Assembly (NCBI RefSeq): GCF_000428945.1
Contig: NZ_AUAX01000001.1
Span: 62,001 to 126,000 of the forward strand
Origin: Hamadaea tsunoensis DSM 44101
GTDB taxonomy: Bacteria; Actinomycetota; Actinomycetes; Mycobacteriales; Micromonosporaceae
Length of the DNA: 64,000 bases
Direction: 5' to 3'
Each line of letters opens with the position of its first letter. The stretch's first letter is position 1. The translations under genes and the position numbers were made by a program. This document shows positions 17,392 to 24,451 of this stretch, piece after piece. Under the pieces are notes generated by a model. The model had not been told where the DNA came from, made no database searches, and saw nothing but the letters and a program-made list of their open reading frames with translations.

Positions 17392-18660
17392 CTACGGTGT
17401 GACGCGGTGCAGGTCGCGGGGGAAGAACGTCACCTCGCGTACGTTCGTCGCTCCCACCAGCATCGCGAGCAGGCGTTCGAGCCCGATCGCGAACCCGCCG
17501 TGCGGCGGCATGCCGAGCTTGAAGACCTCCAGGAAGTCCGCGTACGCCTCGATGGCGTACCCGCGTTCGGTCAGGGTCTCGACGTAGTCGGCGTACCGGT
17601 GCAGGCGCTGGCTGCCCGAGACCAGTTCGAGGCCGCGGAACAGCAGGTCGAAGGCGCGCGAGTACGGTTCGCGGCCGGGCTCCGGGTGCGTGTAGAACGC
17701 CCGGTGCAGGGTCGGGTAGCCCTCGACGAAGACGAACTCGGAGCCGTGTTCGCGCAGCGCCCATTCGCAGACCGCGCGCTCGTCGGCCGGGGCGAGGTCG
17801 GGCTCGTCCGGGGCCGCGCCCGCGATCTTCAGCGCCTCGCTGAAGTGCACGATCGGGATCTCCTCGGGCACCACGGGCAGGGCGAACCCGGCCGCGGCCA
17901 CCGACGGGACCTCGGCGGCGGCCGCCAGCATGCCGGCGAAGACGTCGCGGAGCACCTTCATGACGTCCCGCTGCGATTCGATGAAGCCGAGTTCGGCGTC
18001 GAGGGAGACGTACTCGGACAGGTGGCGGGCGGTGTCGCTGGGCTCCGCCCGGTACGCGTGCCCGATCTCGTAGACGCGTTCGAAGACGCCGACCAGGGTC
18101 TGCTTGTACAGCTGCGGAGACTGCGCCAGGTACGCCTTGCGCCCGTAGTAGTCCAGCCCGAACACGTTCGCGCCGGACTCGGTCGAGACGCCGACGATCT
18201 TCGGGCTGTGCACCTCGGTGAAGCCGATCCCGTCGAGGGTTTCGCGGAAGCCGCGGACGAGGGCGGCGCCGAGCTCGAAGACGGGGCGGCGGGACGGGTG
18301 ACGCAGGGTGAGCGCGGCGTGGTCGAGCAGCGTCGGCAGGTTGACCCCGAGCGACGGCCGGAACAGCTCGATCGGCAGCTGGCCGACCGGGTCGGAGAGG
18401 CGCTCGATCGTCGGCTGCGTGATCTCGACGCCGCCGGGCGCGACGGGGTTGGCCGTCACGGTGCCCGTGACGCTCACCACCGTCTCCTCGCTGAACTCCT
18501 CGAGGATCTCGGGCGGGGTCACGATCTGGGCGAACCCGGAGCGGTCCCGCAGGATGAGGAAGGCGACCGATTTCAGGATGCGCCGGCGGTGGATCCAGCC
18601 GGCGACCGTGACGGTCTCGCCGGTGTACGCGGGCAGCTGAGCGGACAGGATGCGTTGCAT
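17392..18660 (-). CDS. aspS: Aspartyl-tRNA synthetase, compact archaeal-type (probably non-discriminating)
   Basis: Charges tRNA(Asp), and in this subclass often tRNA(Asn), with aspartate. At 422 aa it lacks the GAD insertion of ordinary bacterial AspRS (about 590 aa). It has the N-terminal OB anticodon-binding fold (VTVAGWIHRRRILKSVAFLI), the flipping/ATP segments QSPQLYKQ and HAYRAEPSDTARHLSEY (class II motif 2), and motif 3 GFAIGLERLLAML. The start is ATG 18660 (MQRILSAQL) behind GAGGAGG. The upstream leader has a T-box, so synthesis should rise when the cognate tRNA is uncharged. A standard aspS may exist elsewhere, making this an inducible second copy. Confidence 0.9.
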   Translation of the reverse strand: MQRILSAQLPAYTGETVTVAGWIHRRRILKSVAFLILRDRSGFAQIVTPPEILEEFSEETVVSVTGTVTANPVAPGGVEITQPTIERLSDPVGQLPIELFRPSLGVNLPTLLDHAALTLRHPSRRPVFELGAALVRGFRETLDGIGFTEVHSPKIVGVSTESGANVFGLDYYGRKAYLAQSPQLYKQTLVGVFERVYEIGHAYRAEPSDTARHLSEYVSLDAELGFIESQRDVMKVLRDVFAGMLAAAAEVPSVAAAGFALPVVPEEIPIVHFSEALKIAGAAPDEPDLAPADERAVCEWALREHGSEFVFVEGYPTLHRAFYTHPEPGREPYSRAFDLLFRGLELVSGSQRLHRYADYVETLTERGYAIEAYADFLEVFKLGMPPHGGFAIGLERLLAMLVGATNVREVTFFPRDLHRVTP

Positions 18661-18895
18661 GGTGGTGGACCTCCTCGTGTATCGCAACGCGATCCCCAGG
18701 GAGGTGCGGGCGAGCGGGAATCCTCGCGGTACCACCACACCTTCACCGCCCTGTCCCGGGGCGGGACCGGGCGGCCTCTCGATCCTTGTGACGGAGATCA
18801 ATCCGGCGGGGGTCTACCAGCCCAATGGGCCTTCTTCCCCGCGGCTCTGAGCAGGTCCACCCGGACGTCACCCCGGTGACTCCGCTCGTCACAGC
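18661..18895 (-). promoter_or_regulatory. T-box leader of aspS, probably translational
   Basis: Read on the minus strand, the leader holds the T-box core GGTGGTACCGCG (plus-strand 18725-18736). Upstream is a Stem I-like fold closed by GTGACG...CGTCAC with a kink-turn-like AGCG bulge and GAG/CTC above it. The 3' side of the candidate specifier loop contains GAT, an Asp codon, but also ATC, so the specifier is uncertain. Downstream, CACCTCC can pair with the ribosome binding site GGAGGT, and TGGTGG of the T-box can pair with CCACCA at the start codon. That fits a translation-controlling T-box of the actinobacterial kind. A -10-like TAGGGT lies at about 18905-18911. Confidence 0.75.
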
Positions 18896-18997
18896 CGTTC
18901 GGACACCCTAAACGGGACGAGGGCCCCGCGACAAACGAATTGTGGCGGTGCTTACCTCGGGGTTCGTTGACCGTTCAGCGAGCGTAGTCTTTGCCTC

Positions 18998-19945
18998 GTG
19001 ACCATGGTTGCTCCCGAGGGCCGGCGCATGCTGCGCATCGAGGCCCGAAACGCCGAGACGCCCATCGAGCGCAAGCCCGACTGGATCAAGGTCAAGGCGA
19101 AGATGGGGCCGGAGTTCACCCAGCTGCGTGGGCTGGTGCAGCGCGAAGGCCTGCACACGGTCTGCCAGGAGGCGGGCTGCCCCAACATCTACGAGTGCTG
19201 GGAAGACCGCGAGGCGACCTTCCTCATCGGCGGCGACCAGTGCACGCGGCGCTGCGACTTCTGCCAGATCGACACCGGCAAGCCGGCCGAGTTCGACGCG
19301 GACGAGCCCCGGCGGGTGGCCGAGTCGGTCGCCACGATGGAGCTGAAGTACGCGACCGTCACCGGCGTGGCCCGCGACGACCTGCCCGACGGCGGCGCCT
19401 GGCTGTACGCGGAGACGGTCCGCCAGATCCACGGCCTGGTTCCCGGCTGCGGCGTCGAGCTGCTGATCCCCGACTTCAACGCGGTCCCCGAGCAGCTCGC
19501 CGAGGTCTTCGGCGCCGGCCCGGAGGTGCTCGCGCACAACCTGGAGACGGTGCCGCGGATCTTCAAGCGGATCCGCCCGGCCTTCCGCTACGAGCGCTCA
19601 CTGGACGTCATCACGCAGGCCCGCGCGGCCGGCCTGGTGACCAAGTCGAACCTGATCCTCGGCATGGGCGAGGAGCGCGCGGAGGTCTCGCAGGCGCTGC
19701 GCGACCTGCACGCGGCCGGCTGCGAGATCATCACGATCACGCAGTACCTGCGGCCGACCCCGCGCCACCACCCGATCGCCCGCTGGGTGAAGCCGGAGGA
19801 GTTCGTCGAGCTGAACGCGGAGGCCGAGGAGATCGGCTTCGCCGGTGTCATGTCCGGTCCGCTCGTGCGCTCGTCGTACCGCGCGGGGCGGTTGTACCGG
19901 CAGGCCCTGGAAGCCCGGACGCCCGCCGTCGCGGCGAGCCACTAG
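18998..19945 (+). CDS. lipA: Lipoyl synthase
   Basis: Radical SAM enzyme that inserts two sulfurs into octanoyl-lysine on E2 and H proteins. The auxiliary cluster cysteines are Cys56, Cys61 and Cys67 ([12 protein letters not shown]). The radical-SAM cluster is Cys82, Cys86 and Cys89 (CTRRCDFC). The C-terminal conserved arginine/serine segment is [12 protein letters not shown]. Length 315 aa is normal. GTG 18998 lies seven bases after TAGTCT, suggesting a leaderless transcript. It works after LipB, here separated from it by the MMPL, XRE and aspS genes, whereas lipB and lipA are adjacent in mycobacteria. Confidence 0.97.
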   Translation: MTMVAPEGRRMLRIEARNAETPIERKPDWIKVKAKMGPEFTQLRGLVQREGLHTVCQEAGCPNIYECWEDREATFLIGGDQCTRRCDFCQIDTGKPAEFDADEPRRVAESVATMELKYATVTGVARDDLPDGGAWLYAETVRQIHGLVPGCGVELLIPDFNAVPEQLAEVFGAGPEVLAHNLETVPRIFKRIRPAFRYERSLDVITQARAAGLVTKSNLILGMGEERAEVSQALRDLHAAGCEIITITQYLRPTPRHHPIARWVKPEEFVELNAEAEEIGFAGVMSGPLVRSSYRAGRLYRQALEARTPAVAASH

Positions 19946-19955
19946 ACTTTCTCAC

Positions 19956-20651
19956 ATGGCAAAGCCCGCAGAAGAGAAGGTCGGCTTCGTCGGCAGACTG
20001 AAGCAGATCGGCATGGTGTTCCAGTTCACCGCGAAACAGGACAAGCTGTTCATTCCGCTTGTCGCCGGCGCGGTGATAGTCCCCCTGCTGCTGACGGTCG
20101 TGGCCGTCTACTTCCTGGGCTGGTTCTGGCTGCCGCTGGGCATCCTGCTGGCGCTGCTGCTGGTGCTCGTGGTGCTCAACCTGCGCTCCAACTCCGCGAT
20201 GATGAACGCCATCGAGGGGCAGCCGGGCGCGGCCGCCCAGATCCTCAGCTCGCTGCGGGGCAACTGGCGGGTCAAGGAGCAGCCGGTCGCCTTCACGGTG
20301 AACAACGACTTCGTGCACCTGGCCATCGGCCCGGCCGGCGTCGTGCTGGTCGGCGAGGGTGACCCGGGGCGGGTCAAGCAGATGCTCGGCGAGCAGAAGC
20401 GCCGGCTCGGCAAGGTCATCGGCTCGGCGCCGCTCTACGACTACATCATCGGCGACGGCGAGGGCCAGGTTCCGCTGCGCAAGCTGCGCAACGTCCTGCT
20501 CCGCGCGCCGAAGAACCTCTCCGGCAAGGAGATCAACGGCATCGACCGCGCGCTGACCGCGCTGTACGCGCGGCCGCAGATGCCCAAGGGCGGCATCCCG
20601 AAGGAGTTCCGCCCGCCGCGCAGCATGATGCGCCAGCAGCGCGGCCGCTGA
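19956..20651 (+). CDS. DUF4191 family membrane protein
   Basis: 231-aa protein with two adjacent hydrophobic segments (about 35-75: LFIPLVAGAVIVPLLLTVVA and FWLPLGILLALLLVLVVLNL) and a basic cytoplasmic C-terminal domain (NWRVKEQPVAFTVNNDFVHL onward). It is the counterpart of Rv2219 and its Streptomyces equivalent, always next to lipA. The function is unknown. ATG 19956 follows TAGACT by seven bases, inside the 10-bp gap after lipA, so it has its own possible leaderless promoter in addition to read-through. Confidence 0.9.
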   Translation: MAKPAEEKVGFVGRLKQIGMVFQFTAKQDKLFIPLVAGAVIVPLLLTVVAVYFLGWFWLPLGILLALLLVLVVLNLRSNSAMMNAIEGQPGAAAQILSSLRGNWRVKEQPVAFTVNNDFVHLAIGPAGVVLVGEGDPGRVKQMLGEQKRRLGKVIGSAPLYDYIIGDGEGQVPLRKLRNVLLRAPKNLSGKEINGIDRALTALYARPQMPKGGIPKEFRPPRSMMRQQRGR

Positions 20652-20669
20652 TCGTCTCCGACTGACGCC

Positions 20670-20698
20670 GAGCCCGGTCCCCTCGTGGGGCCGGGCTC
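20670..20698. terminator. Terminator between DUF4191 and DUF4190 genes
   Basis: GAGCCCGG / CCGGGCTC stem extended by CCCC/GGGG around a single bulged T, with loop TCGT. It lies between convergent genes and overlaps the last bases of the minus-strand stop. Confidence 0.8.
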
Positions 20699-21332
20699 AG
20701 CCTTTGATGGACCCCGTGCTGCTGCCCGACTGGTCGGCCGCGATGCAGATCACCGTGCGGTCGCCGGCGGCCCAGGACGTCTCCGTCGGGTGCAGGTAGT
20801 AGAGATCCATCTTCAGGTTCGCGCTGCCGGCGGCGTACGCGCTGAAACGCTTCTGGCAACCGTCCTCGGACTGCTGGTCCAGCTCGTCGACGCCCGGGAA
20901 CGCGACCGTGAACACCGCGAACACCTCGCCCTGGTGGGGCTGGTCGCACGCGATCCGGGGTACGCGGGTCACCGACGACGCCTCGGACACGTCGGACAGG
21001 CAGTCGCCCGGGACCAGTCGCGTGACGCTGACCCGGCCGTCGCCCGCGGGCGGGGCGGTAGCGGCGGAGCCGGAGTCCTGCAGGTACGCGTACACGGCGC
21101 CGCCGAGAATGCCGAAGATCCACAGCAGGGAGAGCACGAGCCCGGTGATCGCCAGGCCTTTGCCCTTCTGGTTCCGCTTCGGGATCCGGACGAGGGCGAT
21201 GATCGCGAAGAGGATGCCGAGGGGGTTGCAGCCGATCAGGCCGCAGACGACCGCGGCGACCGCGAACCCGCTGGTGGTACGCGGAGCGGGCGGCGGGGCA
21301 GGCGCGTACGCCGGGGGGAGGGGCGCGGTCAC
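20697..21332 (-). CDS. DUF4190 membrane protein with septum-formation-like extracytoplasmic domain
   Basis: 211-aa protein. A Pro/Ala-rich N-terminus is followed by two hydrophobic segments with the DUF4190 pattern (SGFAVAAVVCGLIGCNPLGI and GLAITGLVLSLLWIFGI). The outer domain (about 95-211) has LVPGDCLSD, ACDQPHQGEVFAVF and DGCQKRFSAY, cysteine-bearing motifs of the actinobacterial septum formation family (PF13845-like). GTG 21332 is preceded by TAGCGT six bases upstream. The role is unknown; the domain pair is common in actinobacterial envelopes. Confidence 0.85.
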   Translation of the reverse strand: MTAPLPPAYAPAPPPAPRTTSGFAVAAVVCGLIGCNPLGILFAIIALVRIPKRNQKGKGLAITGLVLSLLWIFGILGGAVYAYLQDSGSAATAPPAGDGRVSVTRLVPGDCLSDVSEASSVTRVPRIACDQPHQGEVFAVFTVAFPGVDELDQQSEDGCQKRFSAYAAGSANLKMDLYYLHPTETSWAAGDRTVICIAADQSGSSTGSIKG

Positions 21333-21373
21333 ACGGGGACGCTAGCAGCGGCCCGTACGCGAGACCAGGGCGC

Positions 21374-21793
21374 TCAGGCCGCCTGGGGCGGTCCGGCCGT
21401 GACGACGACGCTGCCGGCGGCCCGGTCGTGCAGGCCGCGCCGCCGCCGACCGTCCATGATCAGCCCGGGGATGACGAGGCAGAGCAGGAAGCCGCGCAGC
21501 ATCGCCCGGGGAATGCCGATCGCGCCGCCGTCGGCGAAGTCCACGCAGCGGATGCGGGCGAGCTTCATTCCGGGAGTCTGGGCGAAAAGACCGACGAAGA
21601 AGCCGTACTCTGCGATGAGCAGCACAACCGGCTGCCAGCTCGCGGTACGCAGATCGTGCACGAAGAAACCGGACACGAACAGGCAGAGGATCCAGTCGAC
21701 CATGAGGGCACCGAAGCGCTTGGCGTACGAGGGTGCCTCGGGGATCGCCTCGGGCTCGGTCACTGTTTCGCTCGTCGTCACCGGAGTCGTCAC
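21374..21793 (-). CDS. RDD family membrane protein
   Basis: 139-aa protein with the RDD pattern in order: RFGALMVDWILCLFVSGFF (first TM, Arg and Asp as named in RDD), a second TM (PVVLLIAEYGFFVGLF), TPGMKLARIRCVD, and a third hydrophobic segment followed by GLHDRAAGSVVV. The function of the family is unsettled. GTG 21793 is six bases after TACTCT (leaderless). It sits upstream of glnA on the opposite strand, as Rv2219A does near glnA1. The open frame to 21913 is not conserved-looking. Confidence 0.88.
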   Translation of the reverse strand: MTTPVTTSETVTEPEAIPEAPSYAKRFGALMVDWILCLFVSGFFVHDLRTASWQPVVLLIAEYGFFVGLFAQTPGMKLARIRCVDFADGGAIGIPRAMLRGFLLCLVIPGLIMDGRRRRGLHDRAAGSVVVTAGPPQAA

Positions 21794-21979
21794 GGGAAAA
21801 GAGTACCGAGGGCGTTGACAACGGTGGGCTCCGGGCTCTGTAACACGGCGGAAACAATGCCGACATGCCTGGGCAACGCCACCTCCGTACCGTCGCGACC
21901 AGCCAACGGCCACCTGCGCAGTCGACGAACGCCTCGCCTTGTGACCGGGTGCGACTAGTCATACAGCCAGGAGGACGTG

Positions 21980-23413
21980 TTGTTCGCCAATTCCGAGGAG
22001 CTCCTGCGGTACGTCCGGGACGAGGACGTCAAGTTCATCGACGTGCGGTTCTGTGACCTGCCCGGCGTGATGCAGTTCTTCACCGTGCCGGCCGGTTCTT
22101 TCGACGAGAGCGTCTTCACGGACGGGCTCGCGTTCGACGGGTCGTCGATCCGTGGTTTCCAGGCGATCCACGAGTCCGACATGATGCTGCTGCCGGACGT
22201 GACCACCGCGTTCGTGGACCCGTTCCGGGTGCAGAAGACCCTTGCGCTGAACTTCTTCATCCACGACCCGTTCACGCGGGAGGCCTACTCGCGTGACCCG
22301 CGCAACGTCGCGAAGAAGGCCGAGGCGTTCCTCGCCTCCAGCGGCTTCGCCGACACGGCGTACTTCGGCGCCGAGGCCGAGTTCTACATCTTCGACTCGA
22401 TCCGCTACTCGACGCAGGCCAACCAGGCGTTCTACCACATCGACTCGGTCGAGGGCGCGTGGAACACCGGTGCGGCGTCCGAGGCGGACGGCGGCCCGAA
22501 CCGCGGCTTCAAGCCCGGCTACAAGGGCGGCTACTTCCCGGTCGCGCCGACCGACCACTTCGCCGACCTGCGCGACCTGATGGTCTCGAACCTGGTCGAC
22601 CTGGGCTTCACCGTCGAGCGCGCGCACCACGAGGTGGGCACCGCCGGCCAGGCCGAGATCAACTACCGGTTCAACACGCTGCTCGCCGCGGGCGACGAGA
22701 TGCAGCTGTTCAAGTACGTCGTGAAGAACACGGCGTGGAACGCGGGCAAGACGGCGACGTTCATGCCCAAGCCGCTCTTCGGCGACAACGGCTCCGGCAT
22801 GCACACCCACCAGAGCATCTGGCTCGGCGGCGAGAACCTGATGTACGACGAGACCGGCTACGGCGGCCTCTCGGACGTCGCCCGCTGGTACGTCGGCGGT
22901 CTGCTGCACCACGCGCCGTCGCTGCTGGCCTTCACCAACCCGACGGTGAACTCCTACCGCCGCCTGGTGCCGGGCTACGAGGCGCCGGTCAACCTGGTCT
23001 ACTCGCAGCGCAACCGCTCCGCCTGCACGCGTATCCCGGTGACGGGGACGAACGCCAAGGCCAAGCGCATCGAGTTCCGCTGCCCCGACCCGTCGTCGAA
23101 CCCGTACCTGGCGTTCTCGGCGATGCTGATGGCCGGCCTCGACGGCATCAAGAACAAGATCGAGCCGCCGGCGCCGATCGACAAGGACCTCTACGACCTG
23201 CCGCCGGAGGAGGCCGCGGCCGTCAACCAGGTCCCCGGCTCGCTCTCGGACGTGCTGGCCGGCCTCGAGGCCGACAACGACTACCTGCAGGCGGGTGGCG
23301 TCTTCACCGCCGACCTGATCGAGACCTGGATCGACTACAAGCAGTCGAACGAGATCGACCCGGTCCGCCTGCGCCCGACCCCGCACGAGTTCCAGATGTA
23401 CTACGACGTCTAG
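21980..23413 (+). CDS. glnA: Glutamine synthetase type I
   Basis: Makes glutamine from glutamate, ammonia and ATP; cytosolic dodecamer. GSI motifs are seen: FDGSSIRGF, the ATP-site region [16 protein letters not shown], and [10 protein letters not shown]. The adenylylation loop LYDLPPEE puts the target tyrosine at residue 405 (Tyr397 in E. coli numbering), so it is a GSI-beta regulated by GlnE, whose gene lies 7 kb downstream. I prefer TTG 21980 (five bases after AGGAGG, protein MFANSEELL) over GTG 21977, which is too close to the binding site. 477 aa. A strong terminator follows. Confidence 0.96.
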   Translation: MFANSEELLRYVRDEDVKFIDVRFCDLPGVMQFFTVPAGSFDESVFTDGLAFDGSSIRGFQAIHESDMMLLPDVTTAFVDPFRVQKTLALNFFIHDPFTREAYSRDPRNVAKKAEAFLASSGFADTAYFGAEAEFYIFDSIRYSTQANQAFYHIDSVEGAWNTGAASEADGGPNRGFKPGYKGGYFPVAPTDHFADLRDLMVSNLVDLGFTVERAHHEVGTAGQAEINYRFNTLLAAGDEMQLFKYVVKNTAWNAGKTATFMPKPLFGDNGSGMHTHQSIWLGGENLMYDETGYGGLSDVARWYVGGLLHHAPSLLAFTNPTVNSYRRLVPGYEAPVNLVYSQRNRSACTRIPVTGTNAKAKRIEFRCPDPSSNPYLAFSAMLMAGLDGIKNKIEPPAPIDKDLYDLPPEEAAAVNQVPGSLSDVLAGLEADNDYLQAGGVFTADLIETWIDYKQSNEIDPVRLRPTPHEFQMYYDV

Positions 23414-23420
23414 TCGCCAG

Positions 23421-23454
23421 AAAAAGGCCCCCGGCACTCGCCGGGGGCCTTTTT
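23421..23454. terminator. Bidirectional intrinsic terminator of glnA
   Basis: Perfect 15-bp stem AAAAAGGCCCCCGGC / GCCGGGGGCCTTTTT with loop ACTC. It has A- and T-runs on both sides, so it acts in either direction for glnA and the convergent GNAT gene. Confidence 0.95.
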
Positions 23455-23460
23455 CTTGTC

Positions 23461-24372
23461 TCACAACGTTTTCAGGTACGCCCACTGCCGCGCACAGGGC
23501 CGGTAGCCGAGCCACTCGTTGACCGCCAGCATCGGCCGGTTGACCTCGTCGTTGCTCGTGTACGCCGTCGTGATCCCCCGTTCGGCGGCCCGGCGTACGG
23601 CGACGGACTTGGCCAGCTTGGCGTACCCCTTGCCGCGGTGTTCCCGCAGCGTGCCCGTGCCCCCGGACCAGATCCGGCCGGTGGCGTGATCCGCCTCGAT
23701 GAGCGTGAGCGAGGCCGGCTGCCCGTCCACGAGCACGACCGTGCTGGCGTCGAGGTCGAGCTCCGGCCCCTCCCAGATCTCCCGGATCCAGTCGTCGTAC
23801 GCGACGGCGTCGGTGGTGATGTCATCCGGCTCGTCCTCCATGGCGACCGAGTCCACCGCGAAGACGCCCCGCGGGCCGACCTCCGCGGCGCTCGCCACGG
23901 TCACCCCGTCGGGCAGCGCGGGCATCGGCGGGAGTTCCCCGGTCAGGTCGAGGCGGGAGAACCGCAGTTCGTGCGTACGCTCATAGCCCCGGCGCCCGAG
24001 GAATTCCGTCGCCGCCGGCTCGTCGCAGGCCCACACCTTGACGCGCCGCGCACCGGCGGTGGCCAGGTGATCGGCGAGCGCGTCGTAGAGCCGCGTGCCG
24101 ATGCCCAGGCCGCGGAACTCGGGGTGCACCATGGCGTTGAGGCCCGCCGCGCCCTCCTCGGAGGTCCAGGTGTTGAGGGCGCCCCGCGCGATGCCGACCG
24201 TCCGGCCGTCGACCTCCGCGATCAGGAGCAGCTGCCGCGCTTCGGGGCTGGTCGTGGCCCACCAGTGGCGGATGCCGTCGGCGGTGAACACCTGGTAGGG
24301 CGTACAGGAGAGCCGGACGGCGGCCCACGCCTCGGCATCCGCGGGCTCGGGGGTACGAAGCGTGACACTCAT
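23461..24372 (-). CDS. GNAT family N-acetyltransferase (two-domain)
   Basis: 303-aa protein with two tandem GNAT-like domains. The first has the acetyl-CoA loop VHPEFRGLGIGTRLYDAL (about residues 90-107). The second has REHRGKGYAKLAKSVAVRRA and ends in NEVNRPMLAVNEWLGYRP, the usual C-terminal GNAT helix/strand. The acetyl acceptor cannot be predicted; mycothiol synthase has a similar two-domain layout but is not indicated by motif. ATG 24372 is used; a weak -10 (TAGACC) lies seven bases upstream. It is divergent from the penicillin-acylase gene. Confidence 0.88.
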   Translation of the reverse strand: MSVTLRTPEPADAEAWAAVRLSCTPYQVFTADGIRHWWATTSPEARQLLLIAEVDGRTVGIARGALNTWTSEEGAAGLNAMVHPEFRGLGIGTRLYDALADHLATAGARRVKVWACDEPAATEFLGRRGYERTHELRFSRLDLTGELPPMPALPDGVTVASAAEVGPRGVFAVDSVAMEDEPDDITTDAVAYDDWIREIWEGPELDLDASTVVLVDGQPASLTLIEADHATGRIWSGGTGTLREHRGKGYAKLAKSVAVRRAAERGITTAYTSNDEVNRPMLAVNEWLGYRPCARQWAYLKTL

Positions 24373-24416
24373 ACGAAAAGGTCTATCACCGGCCGCAACC
24401 AGGTTTTCACCCGCTT

Positions 24417-24451
24417 TTGATTGACTGGTCAGTAGCCGTATGCTGCGCCGC
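24417..24451 (+). promoter_or_regulatory. Promoter of the penicillin-acylase family gene
   Basis: TTGATT (24417-24422), a 16-bp spacer, then TATGCT (24439-24444), seven bases before GTG 24452. The spacer contains TGAC-TG-GTCA (24423-24432), a small inverted repeat that could be a repressor site. Confidence 0.6.
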
